Positions 1 through 7,529 of a DNA stretch of 64,000 nucleotides are shown in pieces (the stretch's first letter is position 1; every line of letters starts with the position of its first letter). The notes beneath the pieces are model-generated. The model worked only from the letters and a program-made list of their open reading frames with translations, had not been told where the DNA came from and did no database searches. Position numbers and translations under genes: made by a program. The stretch lies in NCBI RefSeq assembly GCF_000423585.1, contig NZ_AUIG01000022.1:1-64000 (forward strand). Reading direction: 5' to 3'. Origin of the DNA: Salinimicrobium xinjiangense DSM 19287 (lineage in GTDB: Bacteria > Bacteroidota > Bacteroidia > Flavobacteriales > Flavobacteriaceae).

Positions 1-259
1 AAAGCTGGGAATCACTCCAGCCAAAACCTTCCTTTAAAGACATCATCCCCACCAAAGTCTTCACTGAGGCATTGGGACGACCGGTAGAGGAAAAAAGAAC
101 AGCAAATTTTTCTTCATCAATCCTGGAAACAAAGTATTTATAAAAAATATTGTACCAGGCCTTTGGATCGTTTAGCTTCTTATCTTTCTTGTCATCAAGC
201 AATTGGCCAAAACCAGAGAAGAGATCTGATTGAGAAGAATCCTGAGTTTTTCTAAACAT
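1..259 (-). CDS. IS1182-family transposase, N-terminal part (cut by window edge)
   Basis: The reading frame starts at an ATG on the minus strand (257-259) and stays open to the window edge, giving 86 residues. The sequence begins MFRKTQDSSQSDLF and contains FYKYFVSRIDEEKFAVLF, then GRPNASVKTLVGMMSLKE and GWSDSQL. These are the N-terminal features of IS1182-type transposases, which move DNA with a DDE catalytic core. The core lies outside the window, so intactness cannot be judged. The right end of the insertion sequence should lie between 260 and about 355, but its terminal inverted repeat cannot be named without the other end. It lies 100 bp from the 3' end of xerD. Family assignment is by motif memory and fairly sure. 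Confidence 0.8.
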   Translation of the reverse strand, partial: MFRKTQDSSQSDLFSGFGQLLDDKKDKKLNDPKAWYNIFYKYFVSRIDEEKFAVLFSSTGRPNASVKTLVGMMSLKEGFGWSDSQL

Positions 260-359
260 GATAGTACATTGGAAAGTGGTTTAAAGATAATCCATTCTTA
301 GAATTAATTGAAGTAAATTTGTTTTTAGAGTGGACTCAATCTTGAACTTTGAATCGCGC

Positions 360-1256
360 TTAGCGCCTCGGATGAAACTCTTCCACAACCCTGCGCAGAT
401 GAGAACGGTCCATGTGCACGTAGATCTCGGTGGTAGTAATGCTTTCGTGCCCGAGCATTTGCTGGATGGCTCTTAGATCGGCGCCATTTTCCAGTAAATG
501 AGTGGCAAAGGAATGCCTGAAGGTATGGGGGCTGATCTTTTTCTCCAAACCTGAAGCTACCGAAAGTTGCCTGATAATGGTAAAGATCATCGCCCGGGTA
601 AGTTGCTTACCTCTCCGGTTAAGAAAGAGGGTATCTTCATGACCTTTTTGGATATCCTGGTGAGATCTTAAGTGTTCCCGGTAGAGCCTGATATATTTCT
701 GAGTAACATCAGCAATAGGAACAAACCGGGATTTATTTCCTTTCCCTGTGACTTTGATAAAACCTTCTTCAAAGAAAAGATCTGACAGCCTGAGGTTGAT
801 GACTTCTGAAACCCGGAGTCCGCAGCCATATAAGGTTTCCAGAATGGCCCGGTTTCGTTCTCCTTCAGGTTTGCTGAGGTCAATTGCAGCGATAAGGGAA
901 TCGATCTCTTTTGTGGAAAGTGTATCTGGAAGTTTTCTGCCTGTTTTAGGAGATTCAATTAATTCCAGCGGATTTGTTTTACGGTAATCTTCAAAGACCA
1001 GGTAATTAAAGAAACCGCGTAAGCCAGAGATCACCCTTGCCTGGGAGCGGGCATTGACCTTTTTCGCAATAGAATAAATGAATTGCTGTACTTCCTCTTC
1101 AGAAATAGAAACAGGAGAAAGCCTCATTTCATTCTCCTCCAGCCAGTTCATCAACTTTACCACATCAAAGGAATAATTGGTGATCGTATTGTTTGACAGA
1201 CCTCTTTCAATTTTGAGGTAATGCCGGTAATCCTTTAATGCGTTTTCCCACTTCAT
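360..1256 (-). CDS. xerD: Tyrosine recombinase XerD
   Basis: XerD is one of the two recombinases that resolve chromosome dimers at dif near the terminus, acting at the septum with FtsK. The protein is 298 aa, the same length as E. coli XerD. All catalytic residues fall at the same numbers as in that enzyme: R148 (in GCGLRVSEV), K172 (VTGKGNK), H244 and R247 (SPHTFRHSF), H270 (LGHESI) and the nucleophile Y279 (TEIYVHM). Residues 1-100 form the SAM-like core-binding domain. It is divergent from the beta-barrel gene at 1369, and aroQ lies 1.4 kb away, a common flavobacterial neighbourhood. Because the catalytic set matches XerD so closely, a phage-type integrase is unlikely. Confidence 0.95.
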   Translation of the reverse strand: MKWENALKDYRHYLKIERGLSNNTITNYSFDVVKLMNWLEENEMRLSPVSISEEEVQQFIYSIAKKVNARSQARVISGLRGFFNYLVFEDYRKTNPLELIESPKTGRKLPDTLSTKEIDSLIAAIDLSKPEGERNRAILETLYGCGLRVSEVINLRLSDLFFEEGFIKVTGKGNKSRFVPIADVTQKYIRLYREHLRSHQDIQKGHEDTLFLNRRGKQLTRAMIFTIIRQLSVASGLEKKISPHTFRHSFATHLLENGADLRAIQQMLGHESITTTEIYVHMDRSHLRRVVEEFHPRR

Positions 1257-1335
1257 AAGCTAAAGATAACGGGTTAAAAGATCCGAATTACAAATAATTT
1301 AGCAAAAACTTTCATTTTCTTAACAGTGACGCTCC

Positions 1336-1343
1336 TACATTTG
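1336..1343 (+). promoter_or_regulatory. Bacteroidota -7 promoter element (TACATTTG)
   Basis: The octamer TACATTTG matches the Bacteroidota -7 consensus TAnnTTTG and lies 26 bp before the ATG at 1369. No strong -33 TTTG is visible; a T-rich stretch (TTTCATTTTC) lies in about the right place. Confidence 0.6.
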
Positions 1344-1368
1344 TCCCTGAACTTTAAAACATAGAATT

Positions 1369-1956
1369 ATGAAAAAGTCACTTTTATTTATTGCAGCAAT
1401 GATCTTAAGTACCACGTTTGTAGCTGCACAGGAATTCGTTTATTTTGGAGCAAAGGGAGGGGTTAACTTCTCTAACTTCTCAGGAGACGGATGGTCAGGT
1501 TTTGATGATGGAGACGCAAGAACAGCATATCACTTAGGTTTGGTTGCCGAAGTGCCGGTATCCGACCGTTTCTCAATCCAGCCCGAGGTGCTGTATTCTG
1601 CACAGGGTTATGACATTGTAAGGCGTGAAAATGGAGCTGATTTGGAACACAAACTTGATTATGTTACTGTTCCCGTGCTTGCAAAGCTCTACGTCTATAG
1701 AGGCTTAAGTCTCGAAGCTGGCCCTCAGTTCGGATTTCTTGCAGATCATGAAGTAGGGACCGGAGAGAATGACATGGACCTGGGAGATGACAACATCAAC
1801 AACTTTGATCTAAGTCTTGGGCTCGGGGCATCTGTAAAACTGAACAAATTCTTTATTTATGGCCGTTATAACGCGGGTATGACCGATGTTTATGATGTGG
1901 ATGGAGTTGATGTCAAGAACTCTGTAGTTCAGGCGGGAGTCGGGATTCTGTTTTAG
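1369..1956 (+). CDS. Outer-membrane beta-barrel protein (PorT/OmpA-barrel-like)
   Basis: This 195-aa protein starts with a signal peptide (about residues 1-20, ending VAAQ) and continues as alternating hydrophobic strands with glycine turns (FGAKGGVNFSNFSG, HLGLVAEVPVSDRFSIQP, EVLYSAQGYD) and a final strand ending in F. This is the layout of small 8-stranded barrels of the PorT/outer_membrane_beta-barrel family in Bacteroidota. The barrel would sit in the outer membrane; the ligand or role is unknown. It is clearly paralogous to the protein at 3219 (shared FGAKxGVNF, HxGLVxE, SxRFxIQPEVLYSxQG, KLDYVxxPxxAK), with aroQ and another barrel in between. It has its own -7 promoter and its own terminator, so it is probably monocistronic. 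Confidence 0.85.
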   Translation: MKKSLLFIAAMILSTTFVAAQEFVYFGAKGGVNFSNFSGDGWSGFDDGDARTAYHLGLVAEVPVSDRFSIQPEVLYSAQGYDIVRRENGADLEHKLDYVTVPVLAKLYVYRGLSLEAGPQFGFLADHEVGTGENDMDLGDDNINNFDLSLGLGASVKLNKFFIYGRYNAGMTDVYDVDGVDVKNSVVQAGVGILF

Positions 1957-1973
1957 TAAAAAAAATCATTAAG

Positions 1974-2005
1974 AAAAAGCGGGAACTGTGTTTCCGCTTT
2001 TTTTT
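1974..2005 (+). terminator. Rho-independent terminator after the 1369 barrel gene
   Basis: The stem AAAAAGCGGGAA pairs with TTTCCGCTTTTT across a 5-nt loop (ctgtg) and is followed by a T run. It lies 18 bp after the stop codon. Confidence 0.8.
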
Positions 2006-2080
2006 ATATAACGCACTGTATATCAGAATATAAAAATTAAATGCTTATCTTTAATTCATAGTAACCAATTAAAAATCAGC

Positions 2081-2563
2081 ATGATGAAAAAATTACTTCT
2101 TATTGCAGTACTGGCATTAATTAGTTTTAGCGCTGCACATTCGCAAACGAGCACCACCGGTCTTCGGGTGGGCGTGAACGCTGGTATTCCCATGGGTGAC
2201 GTGGATGATGCTTCCAGCTTTAAGATAGGAGCCGATCTCGCTTATATGATAAGCCTCATGGATATTGTACAGGTGGGGCCAATGGTAGGCTATTCCCACT
2301 ATTTTGGCAAGGATAACCTAGACGATTTTCAGTATTTACCCATTGCCGCATCCGGCCGGTTAGGGTTGCCAAGCTCCCTTGTAGGTGGTTTCGACCTTGG
2401 ATATGCTGTTGGTCTTGGTGATGAAAGTGACGGCGGACTCTACTGGCGACCTTCTTTAGGTTTCCGGCTTTTTAATGTTGGTCTTATAGTTTCATATGAA
2501 GGGATCAGCGACGACGCTATTGACGTATCTTCTCTCAATCTTGGAGTAGAGTTTAACTTTTAA
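2081..2563 (+). CDS. Outer-membrane beta-barrel protein
   Basis: This 160-aa protein has a signal peptide (MMKKLLLIAVLALISFSAAHSQ) followed by alternating barrel strands such as TGLRVGVNAGIPMGD, FKIGADLAYMISLMDIVQVG and LVGGFDLGYAVGLG, and ends with VGVEF-type strand NLGVEFNF. It fits the small outer-membrane barrel families of Bacteroidota and would sit in the outer membrane. It resembles the flanking barrels at 1369 and 3219 in architecture but shares fewer sequence motifs with them. The start is the first of two adjacent ATGs; the second (ATGAAAAAA) is equally possible. A terminator follows directly. The substrate is not predictable. Confidence 0.75.
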   Translation: MMKKLLLIAVLALISFSAAHSQTSTTGLRVGVNAGIPMGDVDDASSFKIGADLAYMISLMDIVQVGPMVGYSHYFGKDNLDDFQYLPIAASGRLGLPSSLVGGFDLGYAVGLGDESDGGLYWRPSLGFRLFNVGLIVSYEGISDDAIDVSSLNLGVEFNF

Positions 2564-2574
2564 TTTTAGAATAA

Positions 2575-2613
2575 AACCACCTGTTGTTTCAATATAACAG
2601 GTGGTTATTTTTA
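2575..2613 (+). terminator. Rho-independent terminator after the 2081 barrel gene
   Basis: AACCACCTGTT (2575-2585) pairs perfectly with AACAGGTGGTT (2596-2606), followed by a T-rich run. Confidence 0.85.
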
Positions 2614-2626
2614 TATTTGAGTTTGT

Positions 2627-2652
2627 AAGGCAGGTGTAGGCTGCCTTTTTTT
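2627..2652 (+). terminator. Second hairpin plus T-run, just upstream of aroQ
   Basis: AAGGCAG (2627-2633) pairs with CTGCCTT (2641-2647) and is followed by five more T. It lies only 14 bp after the previous terminator and 27 bp before aroQ. The -7-like octamer TATATTTG (2612-2619) lies between the two hairpins, so this second hairpin could be a backup terminator or could end a very short transcript. The upstream gene needs only one of them. Confidence 0.55.
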
Positions 2653-2678
2653 ATGCCTTTATTTTATACATTTACCTT

Positions 2679-3092
2679 ATGAAAATATTGATCATTAATG
2701 GCCCTAATCTTAATCTCCTGGGCAGCCGCGAACCCGGAACCTATGGGAGTGAAACTTTTGACTCATACTTTCAAAAGCTAAAGGAAAATTTTCCCGAAGT
2801 TGAATTAACGTATTTCCAATCCAACATAGAAGGGGAGCTCATAAATAAGTTACAGGCAGCCGATAAAGAGGTGGATGGCATTATTCTCAATGCTGCAGCT
2901 TATACCCACACTTCAATTGGGATAGGGGATGCTGTAAAAGCCATTACTACCCCGGTAGTAGAAGTGCATATTTCCAATACTTCTGCAAGGGAAGAGTTTA
3001 GGCACCGTTCCTTTATAGCACCTAATGCAAAAGGAGTGATCCTTGGATTTGGTCTACAGAGTTACAAGCTCGCTCTTTATAGTTTCCTCTAA
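2679..3092 (+). CDS. aroQ: Type II 3-dehydroquinate dehydratase
   Basis: AroQ dehydrates 3-dehydroquinate to 3-dehydroshikimate, the third step of the shikimate pathway, as a cytoplasmic dodecamer. The 137-aa protein has the family motifs in order: INGPNLNLLGSREPGTYG (residues 6-23, with catalytic Arg17 and Tyr22), FQSNIEGELI (46-55), ILNAAAYTHTSIGI (69-82), EVHISN with catalytic His97, and REEFRHRSFIAP (104-115). The length is slightly shorter than the usual 140-150 aa. A close match to the -7 element (TACATTTA, about 2665) lies 7 bp before the ATG, so the mRNA may be nearly leaderless. Confidence 0.95.
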   Translation: MKILIINGPNLNLLGSREPGTYGSETFDSYFQKLKENFPEVELTYFQSNIEGELINKLQAADKEVDGIILNAAAYTHTSIGIGDAVKAITTPVVEVHISNTSAREEFRHRSFIAPNAKGVILGFGLQSYKLALYSFL

Positions 3093-3218
3093 ATCAGTTT
3101 AAAAGATAACATCGCGTAGTTCATCGTTTAAATGGATGGTTATGTCTGATTTAGATGAGAATAGTATAAGAAATTAACTTTTTTATGGATATTCGTGCTC
3201 TAACTTAAATCTTTTATT

Positions 3219-3764
3219 ATGAAAAAAATATTTTTTCTAGCTGTTTTAGTATGTGCCACAGCAATGAATGCACAGCAGCTTGATTTTGGAGCAAAAGCTG
3301 GAGTGAACTTTGCAAACCTTACGGGAGATGATGTGGATGACATTGATGGCAGAACCTCTTTTCATGTTGGTTTGGTGTCAGAATTCAATTTGTCAGAACG
3401 TTTTGCTATTCAGCCCGAAGTTCTTTACTCATCACAGGGTGCAGAAGATGAAGATATCACCTGGAAACTTGATTATGTATCTATTCCAATAATGGCCAAA
3501 TTCTTTGTTACTGAAGGTTTTTCTCTTCATGCAGGACCTTATTTAGCTTTTAATGTAGTGTCTGAAGTGGAGTCAGAGGGAATTTCAGTAGATCTGGCCG
3601 ATGAAACAGAATCGGTTGATTTTGGAGCTGCTCTTGGATTAGGATATGAACTGCCAATGGGTCTTTTCTTCCAGGGAAGATATGCCATGGGGCTTTCCGA
3701 TATTTCTTCAGAAGGAGATGCAAAGAATGGAGTTTTTCAATTATCAGTCGGATTTATGTTTTAG
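3219..3764 (+). CDS. Outer-membrane beta-barrel protein, paralogue of the 1369 gene
   Basis: This 181-aa protein has a signal peptide (MKKIFFLAVLVCATAMNAQ) and an 8-stranded-barrel pattern. It shares with the 1369 product the segments FGAKAGVNFANLTG, FHVGLVSEFNLSERFAIQP, EVLYSSQG, KLDYVSIPIMAKF and a C-terminal strand ending VGFMF. The spacing of these motifs shows a tandem duplication with aroQ and another barrel gene between the copies. It is predicted to lie in the outer membrane; function is unknown. It ends at a strong terminator and is probably monocistronic. Confidence 0.85.
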   Translation: MKKIFFLAVLVCATAMNAQQLDFGAKAGVNFANLTGDDVDDIDGRTSFHVGLVSEFNLSERFAIQPEVLYSSQGAEDEDITWKLDYVSIPIMAKFFVTEGFSLHAGPYLAFNVVSEVESEGISVDLADETESVDFGAALGLGYELPMGLFFQGRYAMGLSDISSEGDAKNGVFQLSVGFMF

Positions 3765-3783
3765 GAACAAATAATTTAAACGG

Positions 3784-3812
3784 AAGCGGGAGAGAGATCT
3801 TCCGCTTTTTTT
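3784..3812 (+). terminator. Rho-independent terminator after the 3219 barrel gene
   Basis: AAGCGGGAGA (3784-3793) pairs with TCTTCCGCTT (3798-3807) over the loop gaga, followed by a T run. The core GCGG/CCGC resembles the terminator after the paralogue at 1369. Confidence 0.8.
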
Positions 3813-3836
3813 ATGTTTTTTAAATAACTTGCAGGT

Positions 3837-4556
3837 ATGAAAAAAGCCTTTATCAACTGGAGCTCCGGGAAGGATGCTGCTTATGCTTTGTACCTGCTTC
3901 AAAACAAAAAAGAACTTTCTGTTGAAAAACTGGTCACCACTATTAATTCTCAGGTGGACCGGGTTTCCATGCACGGCCTTCGGAAGGATTTGCTGCAAAA
4001 GCAGGCAAGTAGTCTTGGAATTCCACATCATATTATTTCCCTGCCCGGGGAAGTTTCTATGGAGACATATAACCGAATAATGGAAGAAGAGGTTGAGAAA
4101 TTACGTGCAGAGGGTTTCACCCACAGCGTCTTTGGGGACATTTTCCTTGAAGACCTTAAGCAGTACAGGGAGCAGCAGCTTCAAAAAGTGAATATTCAGC
4201 CGGTGTTTCCGCTGTGGAAAAAGGATACCGGGATGTTTATGAAAGAATTCCTATCTGCAGGTTTTAAAGCTATAACTGTCAGTGTGAATGCCCGACTGCT
4301 GGACCAATCTTTCTGCGGAAGGATCATTGATGATCAATTCCTTTCAGACCTACCTGAAAATGTAGATCCCGCAGGAGAGAATGGGGAATTTCACAGTTTT
4401 GTTTTTGACGGTCCTGTTTTTTCAGCACCAATCACCTTCCAAAAAGGCGAAATTGTAGAGCGCTCTTTCGCTCCTGCCGGAGATAAAAATGACAATTGCT
4501 TTAAAAAGGAACCTAAAACCTGGGACACAAGTTTTTATTATTGTGATCTTATTTAG
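3837..4556 (+). CDS. Diphthine--ammonia ligase family PP-loop ATPase
   Basis: This 239-aa protein belongs to the DUF71/ATP_bind_4 family of PP-loop ATP pyrophosphatases. The N-terminus has the PP-loop INWSSGKDAAYALYLL (residues 6-21), and the family signatures FGDIFLEDLKQYRE (about 100-113) and DPAGENGEFHSFVFDGPVF (about 176-194) follow. In eukaryotes relatives amidate diphthine on EF-2. Bacteria lack diphthamide, so the bacterial substrate is unknown and probably another small molecule or tRNA. It starts 25 bp after the preceding terminator and converges on arsM. Confidence 0.85.
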   Translation: MKKAFINWSSGKDAAYALYLLQNKKELSVEKLVTTINSQVDRVSMHGLRKDLLQKQASSLGIPHHIISLPGEVSMETYNRIMEEEVEKLRAEGFTHSVFGDIFLEDLKQYREQQLQKVNIQPVFPLWKKDTGMFMKEFLSAGFKAITVSVNARLLDQSFCGRIIDDQFLSDLPENVDPAGENGEFHSFVFDGPVFSAPITFQKGEIVERSFAPAGDKNDNCFKKEPKTWDTSFYYCDLI

Positions 4557-4583
4557 GCCGGGTTTCAGGTTCAACAAATGCTT

Positions 4584-5474
4584 CTAACAGCAACCTGAAT
4601 CTGGGGTGCAACCGGCATTCTGCGTCTGTAAATCGAGCATTTTAAGTTTCGGTTTATCTTTTTTAGTACCCGGTTTTTCTGCATAAACGGTAATGCTGAA
4701 AATGCCTGTATCTCCTTTTTTGAAGTCTGTTATTTCTTCCGGAGAAAGATATTTTGTAAGAATATCATCGGGAATAACGATAGGTTTTTCTTTTTGAAGG
4801 ATGATATGGCTGAAACCTGCATCTTTTATGTATTGCAGATAATCATCTTTCTGGATAGCACCTGCTACGCAACCGGCATACATTTCTGCATCTTCGCGTA
4901 AAGCTTCAGGTAATTCACCTACCAGTACAATATCAGAAATACTAAAATGTCCTCCCGGCTTCAATGTTCTGAAGATTTCGGCAATGACTTTATTTTTATC
5001 CGGAACAAGATTAAGTACGCAGTTACTTACAATGACATCTGCAGTGTCGTCATTCACAGGCATGTCGTCAATATCTCCCTCTCTGAACTCCACATTGTTG
5101 AAGCCAAGTTTATCTGCATTGATGCGGGCTTTTGTAATCATTGCCGGAGTAAAATCAATACCAATGACTTTTCCTTCCGCTCCTGTCTCATGACGGGCAA
5201 CAAAGCAGTCATTTCCTGCACCCGAGCCCAGATCGATCACAGTATCACCTTTTCTAATGCCGGCATATTGAGTGGGTAAGCCACAGCCGAGCCCAAGATC
5301 TGCATCTTCGACATAGCCGCCGGTACCGGTATAGTCGTCCATCATGATGTTATAGATCTTACTTGATGGAGTGGTGGCACCACAACATGAAGCAGCATTT
5401 TCCGCTTTGCCCTGTCCGGCAATTTTGGCGTAGCGTTCTTTAACCGAATCTTTAAGTTCCTTTTCCGTTTTCAT
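4584..5474 (-). CDS. arsM: Arsenite S-adenosylmethionine methyltransferase
   Basis: ArsM methylates As(III) stepwise with SAM, detoxifying it as volatile or less reactive species in the cytoplasm. The 296-aa protein has the SAM-binding motif DLGSGAGNDCFVA (81-93), and the three cysteines that bind arsenite in the family are visible: C64 (GLGCGLP), C152 (SNCVLNLVPDK) and C202 (AGCVAGA). An extra pair, C30-C31 (AASCCGAT), and the C-terminal GCTPDSGCC add further possible As ligands. No arsR, arsB or acr3 is next to it, so it appears to be a solitary resistance gene. An operator-like palindrome lies 36 bp upstream of the start. Confidence 0.92.
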   Translation of the reverse strand: MKTEKELKDSVKERYAKIAGQGKAENAASCCGATTPSSKIYNIMMDDYTGTGGYVEDADLGLGCGLPTQYAGIRKGDTVIDLGSGAGNDCFVARHETGAEGKVIGIDFTPAMITKARINADKLGFNNVEFREGDIDDMPVNDDTADVIVSNCVLNLVPDKNKVIAEIFRTLKPGGHFSISDIVLVGELPEALREDAEMYAGCVAGAIQKDDYLQYIKDAGFSHIILQKEKPIVIPDDILTKYLSPEEITDFKKGDTGIFSITVYAEKPGTKKDKPKLKMLDLQTQNAGCTPDSGCC

Positions 5475-5509
5475 ATCAAATATTTTCTGAAATAGATCAA
5501 TTATTAATC

Positions 5510-5525
5510 ATTGTAATATTACGAT
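5510..5525 (-). promoter_or_regulatory. Palindrome upstream of arsM, possible ArsR-type operator
   Basis: ATTGTAATATTACGAT contains a perfect 10-bp palindrome (GTAATATTAC, 5513-5522), extended to 16 bp with one mismatched pair. It sits 36 bp before the arsM start, a position where a repressor would block transcription. AT-rich inverted repeats are typical of ArsR/SmtB operators; the assignment is inference, since no arsR gene is in the window. Confidence 0.4.
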
Positions 5526-5701
5526 AAAAAGAACAAATTGAAAAATTTTTCCTTGAGTTTATAAAGACAATCCTTAAATTTACTGGTAGATAGTTCTTTA
5601 CTCCGGAATTAGCAATTTTGCAGAAGGTTTTTCTGGAAAGGCTGTACCCGAAAAAGAGTGAAACAAGGTATACTATTGAGCCTCATTAAAGAAAAGAGAT
5701 C

Positions 5702-6694
5702 ATGAAAATTTCTTTATTATTTTTCGCAGTCTTTTCAGTAGGAACAATTTTTTCTCAGACCTTAACTCCAGAATATGAAACTGAAATATTCACAAGGGAT
5801 ACATTAATTACTGTTAAAGCAAAACCTGATTCGGGTTTTAACTATGAATATTTGGTCTTTATTCCGAAGGCAACAAAGAAAGGAAAGGAGCAATGGTTAA
5901 TTGTCGAGCCTAATAATTCGGGCTTCACTTCAGATTCTATTGAAAAACACCATGATTCTGCAATTTTTGTGGCTACCAAAAGGTCACTTGGAAATTACAT
6001 TTCCAGGGAATTAAAGATGCCTCTTCTGGTGCCGGTTTTTCCCCGACCTAAATTACACCACAAAATATACACTCACGCTCTTGATCGTGATGTCATGCTG
6101 GGAAGAAATGAAGATTTTTTTCGTCCTGACCTGCAGTTGATAAGTATGGTGGAAGATGTGCGAACAAGACTGGAAGAGCTGGGGATTCCTGTAAAAAAGA
6201 AGCTGCTCATGAGCGGTTTCTCGGCTTCAGGGAGTTTTGTGAACCGGTTCTTGTTTTTACATCCCGAAATTGTACAGGCGACAGTGGCAGGAGGTGTGAA
6301 TGGTATTCTTATGCTTCCAAGGAAGGAGATGAATGGAATTGAATTAAATTATCCTCTTGGGATCAATGACCTGGAGGAGATCACGGGTAAAAAATTCAAT
6401 TCAAAATTGTACTCGGCGGTACCTCAATTTATATTTATGGGGGCTCTTGATGGTAATGATGCAGTGCCTTATGATGATGCTTATGGTGATGAGGAACGAA
6501 AGGTAATCTATGCGACAGTTGGGAAACAGATGCAACCTAACCGGTGGGAGAAGTGTCAGCAGATCTACAGGGAGGAGAAAATAAATTCACATTTTCGTAT
6601 TTATTTGGGAGTGGGGCACAGGTCTGACGAGAAGATCAATCTGGAGTTAATTGCGTTTATCAAAGAACACATTTACGAAGATGCGACAAAATAA
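5702..6694 (+). CDS. Secreted alpha/beta-hydrolase-fold protein
   Basis: This 330-aa protein carries a signal peptide (residues 1-19, ending FSQ). The nucleophile elbow is LLMSGFSASGSFVNRF (168-183), with the probable nucleophile Ser174 in GFSASG. An acidic candidate lies in FMGALDGND (245-253, Asp250) and a His in LGVGHRSDE near residue 303, in the order Ser-Asp-His expected for alpha/beta hydrolases. LVFIPK and WLIVEPNN (strands before the oxyanion region) recall esterase/PHB-depolymerase-like proteins. It probably works in the periplasm or outside the cell. The substrate is unknown. It is monocistronic, divergent from arsM. Confidence 0.7.
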   Translation: MKISLLFFAVFSVGTIFSQTLTPEYETEIFTRDTLITVKAKPDSGFNYEYLVFIPKATKKGKEQWLIVEPNNSGFTSDSIEKHHDSAIFVATKRSLGNYISRELKMPLLVPVFPRPKLHHKIYTHALDRDVMLGRNEDFFRPDLQLISMVEDVRTRLEELGIPVKKKLLMSGFSASGSFVNRFLFLHPEIVQATVAGGVNGILMLPRKEMNGIELNYPLGINDLEEITGKKFNSKLYSAVPQFIFMGALDGNDAVPYDDAYGDEERKVIYATVGKQMQPNRWEKCQQIYREEKINSHFRIYLGVGHRSDEKINLELIAFIKEHIYEDATK

Positions 6695-6792
6695 TCGAAG
6701 GCAGGAGGAGTTCTTTTACCACAAGTTTTTTACTTTTTTCTTCCAGCCCCATAATTTTACTCCTTCAGATTCCTTAATTAAAAGTTAATTCC

Positions 6793-6800
6793 TACATTTG
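6793..6800 (+). promoter_or_regulatory. -7 promoter element (TACATTTG)
   Basis: TACATTTG matches TAnnTTTG exactly and precedes the small gene at 6849 by 48 bp. Confidence 0.5.
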
Positions 6801-6848
6801 GCCCGCTTCCCCTACGGCAAACAATATTTAAAGTAAACATCCTGAGTT

Positions 6849-7064
6849 ATGGAGAAGATTTTTGTTGCTGTTTTTACCACCGTTTTGTTTACCATTTTTA
6901 CTCCAAAAGAAGAGGAGTGCGAGCTCTCAGGAAAATCGGCGGGTGCACCGGAAAGTTTCACTTCTGAAAAAGCCTACGAAAAGAAAGATATCTTTGGTCC
7001 ATTTTCTACTCCTGATCTTGAATTTATAAACACGCCGATCAAGTTTGTAAGAGGAACTTATTAA
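6849..7064 (+). CDS. Small hypothetical protein, possibly exported
   Basis: This 71-aa product is not recognised. The first 18 residues (MEKIFVAVFTTVLFTIFT) are hydrophobic and could be a signal or anchor. The rest is polar, with a Cys in EEECELSG. A consensus -7 promoter lies upstream, which supports a real gene. The base composition is like that of its neighbours. Confidence 0.45.
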   Translation: MEKIFVAVFTTVLFTIFTPKEEECELSGKSAGAPESFTSEKAYEKKDIFGPFSTPDLEFINTPIKFVRGTY

Positions 7065-7294
7065 ATTAATTTATAAAGCCTTTATTGATTTCTTAGATCC
7101 ATATTTGTCGTAGAAGGTTGATTTTGTGCTAATTCCTGATCTTGAGTCTGATCCCAGGGAAGGATCCATATAAAAAGCCTTTTTTCTCTTTGAAATTTCT
7201 AAATAAGCTGCTTAATTTGCAGTTCGAAATAGGGTCCAGGTTTCAGAACTATTAAGTAATGTAATTATAAACCTCTTTTTCGAAAACATGAATT

Positions 7295-7368
7295 CGGGAT
7301 GTGGCGCAGTCCGGTAGCGTATACGTCTGGGGGGCGTAGGGTCGCAGGTTCAAATCCTGTCATCCCGA
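7295..7368 (+). tRNA. tRNA-Pro (anticodon GGG)
   Basis: A full cloverleaf can be drawn. The acceptor CGGGATG pairs perfectly with CATCCCG; the D arm is GCGC/GCGT around AGTCCGGTA; the anticodon arm is TACGT/GCGTA with loop CTGGGGG, so the anticodon is GGG; the T arm is GCAGG/CCTGT with loop TTCAAAT; the discriminator base is A. The genome continues CA after it, so the 3' CCA is not encoded in full. It reads proline codons CCC/CCU. Confidence 0.95.
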
Positions 7369-7375
7369 CAAGCAC

Positions 7376-7401
7376 AAAAGCGATGCGAAAGCATCGCTTT
7401 T
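7376..7401 (+). terminator. Terminator hairpin after tRNA-Pro
   Basis: AAAAGCGATGC pairs perfectly with GCATCGCTTTT across a GAAA tetraloop, 7 bp after the tRNA. Its 3' arm overlaps the 5' arm of the next inverted repeat (7396-7458). Confidence 0.75.
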
Positions 7402-7458
7402 CTTGTTCAAGGAGGTGCGCAAAATTTATTTTGCAGTACCGACTTGAACAAGAAAAGC
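7396..7458. repeat. Nested inverted repeat overlapping the tRNA terminator
   Basis: The 16-bp arm GCTTTTCTTGTTCAAG (7396-7411) is perfectly complementary to CTTGAACAAGAAAAGC (7443-7458). Inside it lies a second perfect hairpin, GCAAAAT-tt-ATTTTGC (7419-7434). The outer stem shares bases 7396-7401 with the tRNA terminator stem, so the two cannot form together in RNA. It may be a remnant of a mobile or REP-like element, or an antiterminator arrangement. Confidence 0.6.
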
Positions 7459-7459
7459 T

Positions 7460-7529
7460 GACGGCGGAGCCGGCAGAGCTTTTGTATTTCCAGCGCCGGA
7501 TGTAATTAGGATTCTTTAAATCCTGAACC
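7460..7529. repeat. 70-bp direct repeat, copy 1
   Basis: The segment beginning GACGGCGGAGCCGGCAGAGC is repeated base for base at 7870-7939. It includes an internal inverted repeat AGGATT-cttta-AATCCT near its end. It is non-coding. A shorter degenerate unit with the same start word (GACGGCGGAGCCG) lies at 7581, again followed by an ATCCTGAAC word. Confidence 0.85.
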
